DNA of 45,841 nucleotides from Phytoplasma sp. (GTDB lineage Bacteria; Bacillota_I; Bacilli_A; Acholeplasmatales; Acholeplasmataceae): NCBI GenBank assembly GCA_012519065.1, contig JAAYQV010000018.1:1-45841 (forward strand). Reading direction: 5' to 3'. Below the pieces are notes generated by a model. It had not been told where the DNA came from. It saw nothing but the letters and a program-made list of their open reading frames with translations, and searched no databases. Shown piece by piece: positions 43,294-45,841 of the stretch. Position 1 is the stretch's first letter, and each line of letters begins with the position of its first letter. A program made the position numbers and the translations under genes.

Positions 43294-44271
43294 ATGGCTG
43301 TTATTAACTTACTTACTGCAATCAATCAAGCATTAGATATTCAATTAGAAAAAGATCCTACAGTTGTTGTATTTGGTGAAGACGTAGGTTTAGAGGGTGG
43401 AGTTTTCCGTGTTACCGCAGGATTACAAAAGAAATATGGTGTAGATAGAGTATTTGATACACCAATTTCAGAATCAGCAATCGTAGGTAGCGCTGTTGGT
43501 ATGGCAATTAATGGTATGAAACCAGTAGTTGAGATCCAATTTGACGGATTTATCTATCCAGGATATACAGATTTAGTTACACACGCAGCTAGAATGCGTA
43601 ACCGTTCAAGAGGTAAATATACTGTTCCTATGGTATTACGTGTACCAGTAGGTGGAGGTATTAGAGCTTTAGAACACCACTCAGAAAGTTTAGAAGTATT
43701 ATTAGGATCAATCCCAGGATTAAAAGTAGTTATCCCATCAACACCATATGATGCAAAAGGATTATTAACTGCAGCAATCAAAGATCCAGACCCAGTTGTT
43801 TTCATGGAACCAAAACGTATTTACCGTGCAGGGAAACAAGAAGTACCTGAAGGAGAATATGAAATTCCAATTGGAAAAGCTAAAGTTGTTAAACAAGGTA
43901 CAGACGTTACGGTTGTAGCTTGGGGAGCAGTTGTTCGTGAAGTTGAAAAAGCAATCAAGTTATTAGAAAATGATAACATCAACGTAGAATTAATCGACTT
44001 AAGAACCATTTCACCAATAGATGAAGAAACTATCATCAATTCAGTTAAGAAAACTGGAAGATTTGTAGTAGTTCATGAAGCTGTTAAAACTTATGGACCT
44101 GCTGCTGAGTTAATTTCAATTGTTAACGAAAAAGCATTCTTGCATTTAGAAGCAGCACCAGCTAGAGTAACAGGATTCGATATTACAGTACCACTAGCAA
44201 GAGGAGAACATCACCACTATGTTCAACCAGAAAAAGTTGCACGCGAAATTAAACGTGTTGTACGCTTTTAA
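43294..44271 (+). CDS. pdhB: Pyruvate dehydrogenase E1 component beta subunit
   Basis: VVFGEDVGLEGGVFRVTAGLQKKYG, RVFDTPISESAIVGSAVGMAI, SPIDEETIINSVKKTGR. Confidence 0.96.
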   Translation: MAVINLLTAINQALDIQLEKDPTVVVFGEDVGLEGGVFRVTAGLQKKYGVDRVFDTPISESAIVGSAVGMAINGMKPVVEIQFDGFIYPGYTDLVTHAARMRNRSRGKYTVPMVLRVPVGGGIRALEHHSESLEVLLGSIPGLKVVIPSTPYDAKGLLTAAIKDPDPVVFMEPKRIYRAGKQEVPEGEYEIPIGKAKVVKQGTDVTVVAWGAVVREVEKAIKLLENDNINVELIDLRTISPIDEETIINSVKKTGRFVVVHEAVKTYGPAAELISIVNEKAFLHLEAAPARVTGFDITVPLARGEHHHYVQPEKVAREIKRVVRF

Positions 44272-44288
44272 TTAGGAGGAGAACCAGT

Positions 44289-45841
44289 ATGTATGATTTT
44301 AAATTCGCGGATATCGGTGAAGGTATCCATGAAGGAACCATTTTAACATGGAATGTTAAAGTAGGAGATAAAGTAAACGAAGGGGATACTTTAGTTGTTG
44401 TAGAAACAGATAAAGTAAACGCAGAATTACCTGCTCCAGTAACAGGAGTTATCGTAAAAGTAGGACCAGCGGTTGGAGAAACCATCCACGTTGGAGAAAC
44501 AGTTGTTGTTATAGATGACGGCACAGGTGGAGAAGTTCCACAAGATGCACCAGCACAAGCTGCTGCACCTGCAGCTGCTCCAAAAGCAGCACCAGCGCCA
44601 GTTGCACCATCAGCACCAGTTTATGATTTTAAATTTGCAGATATCGGTGAAGGTATCCATGAAGGAACTATTTTAACATGGAATGTTAAAGTAGGAGATA
44701 AAGTAAACGAAGGGGATACTTTAGTTGTTGTAGAAACAGATAAAGTAAACGCAGAATTACCTGCTCCAACATCAGGAACTATTCTAAAAGTAGGACCAGC
44801 AGTTGGGGAAACTATCCACGTTGGAGAAACAGTTGTTATTATTGGTGAAGAAGGAACTTCATTAGATGCAGTAGCAGCTGCACCAGTTGAGGAAGAAGAA
44901 GGCGGAGCTGGAGTTGTTGGAGAAATCGAAGTTTCTTCAGAAGTTATGGCATCTTCAAGCGAAGCATCAACAGACTCTGTGACAACAGTAGCAACAGGCA
45001 AAGCACTTGCAACACCAGTTGCACGCCAAATGGCAAAAGAACTAGGATTAGACATCAATAAAATTGTAGGAACAGGCGCAAACGGCCGTGTATTAAAAGA
45101 AGATATTGCTGCAGCAGCACAAGCAAAACAAGCAGCACCAGTAGTTGCTTCATCACAAGCAGCAGCTCCAGCTCCTGTAGTAGCACCAGAAGTAACTATA
45201 CCAGCAGGTTCTGATGTTGAAGTTGTTAAGATTTCAAGATTAAGAAAAGCAATCGCTAAATCAATGGTAACATCAAAAGCAGTTATTCCACATACAGTAT
45301 TAATGGATGAAATTGTTGTAGATGCACTAGTTGACTTTAGAAAAAATGCTAAAGGTATCGCTGAAGCAAAAGGCATTAAATTAACTTATATGGCATTAAT
45401 TATGAAAGCTGTTGTTGTTGCATTAAAAGAATTCCCAATCTTTAACGCAAGCTTTAATGACCAAACAGATGAAGTTATCATCAAAAAATTAATCAACTTA
45501 GGTATGGCTGTTGATACGCCAGATGGATTAATTGTTCCAAACATTAAAAATGCTGATCGTTTAAGTGTGTTTGAATTAGCTGAACAAGTAAGAATTTTAG
45601 CTGATGAAACTATTGAACGTAAAGTACAAATGGATAAATTACAAAACGGAACATTCACAATTACTAACTTTGGATCAGTTGGCGTTTCATTTGGAACACC
45701 AGTTATCAATCATCCAGAATTAGCGATTTTAGGTGTTGGTAAAATTTCTCAAAAACCAGTTGTAGAAAACGGAGAAATCAAAGTTGCTAGCGTATTACCA
45801 CTATCACTTGCAGTAGACCACAGAATCATTGATGGTGCAGA
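44289..45841 (+). CDS. pdhC: Pyruvate dehydrogenase E2 (dihydrolipoamide acetyltransferase), two lipoyl domains, 3' end outside window
   Basis: Open frame to window end (absent from ORF track because it has no stop). MYDFKFADIGEGIHEGTI lipoyl domain twice, Ala/Pro linkers, peripheral-subunit-binding domain (ATPVARQMAKELGLDINKIVGTGANGRVLKEDI), catalytic domain (TITNFGSVGVSFGTPVINHPELAILGVGKI...). Confidence 0.95.
   Translation, partial: MYDFKFADIGEGIHEGTILTWNVKVGDKVNEGDTLVVVETDKVNAELPAPVTGVIVKVGPAVGETIHVGETVVVIDDGTGGEVPQDAPAQAAAPAAAPKAAPAPVAPSAPVYDFKFADIGEGIHEGTILTWNVKVGDKVNEGDTLVVVETDKVNAELPAPTSGTILKVGPAVGETIHVGETVVIIGEEGTSLDAVAAAPVEEEEGGAGVVGEIEVSSEVMASSSEASTDSVTTVATGKALATPVARQMAKELGLDINKIVGTGANGRVLKEDIAAAAQAKQAAPVVASSQAAAPAPVVAPEVTIPAGSDVEVVKISRLRKAIAKSMVTSKAVIPHTVLMDEIVVDALVDFRKNAKGIAEAKGIKLTYMALIMKAVVVALKEFPIFNASFNDQTDEVIIKKLINLGMAVDTPDGLIVPNIKNADRLSVFELAEQVRILADETIERKVQMDKLQNGTFTITNFGSVGVSFGTPVINHPELAILGVGKISQKPVVENGEIKVASVLPLSLAVDHRIIDGA
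44292..44850 (+). repeat. Intragenic direct repeat encoding duplicated lipoyl domains (copies 44292-44520 and 44622-44850, offset 330 nt)
   Basis: Direct alignment: 99-nt stretch is identical (44340-44438 vs 44670-44768) and flanking codons differ at few positions. Confidence 0.93.

Noticed and set aside
44621-45376. 251-aa minus-strand ORF opposite pdhC (and 44249..44524 minus)
   Set aside because: Antisense shadow of the Ala/Pro-rich E2 linker and lipoyl repeats; low-complexity Ser/Thr/Ala product; the plus strand clearly encodes E2.

Overview
The window is an AT-rich, gene-dense, almost entirely plus-strand bacterial housekeeping region. Gene content, AT bias and code usage point to an Acholeplasma-like Mollicute/Firmicute. 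TGA works as a stop codon (for example the prs/pth and rnmV ATGA overlaps) and Trp is TGG, so the code is standard and not the Mycoplasma/Spiroplasma one. Order: HD hydrolase (5'-truncated by the window) - rnmV - rsmA - spoVG - prs - pth - mfd - aminotransferase - hflX (the only minus-strand gene) - cdaA - 56-aa membrane sORF - PAS/degenerate-GGDEF membrane protein - 5-FTHF cycloligase - yutD-like - nfu - yuiD-like - degV - S1 protein - pgi - tsaE/tsaB/rimI/tsaD - large anchored protein of unknown function - GT4/PlsC fusion - glnS - pcrA - mini UvrD-like helicase - ligA - uvrA - membrane protein - hprK - lgt/HAD (ppaX-like) fusion - trxB - whiA - acpS - TM protein - tex - tRNA-Ser(GCT) - tRNA-Glu(TTC) - NUDIX - pdhA - pdhB - pdhC (3'-truncated, two near-identical lipoyl domains). 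I see no mobile elements, CRISPR arrays, rRNA or phage genes. The best candidates for under-described biology are: (i) the c-di-AMP cyclase locus, where a 56-aa TM peptide and a PAS/degenerate-GGDEF membrane protein follow cdaA; (ii) a 377-aa SF1A helicase with all motifs that apparently lacks subdomain 2B; (iii) two gene fusions, Lgt-HAD and GT4-PlsC; (iv) a 558-aa anchored protein with two apparently similar halves next to the lipid-enzyme fusion. All family calls come from reading motifs; no database search was run.
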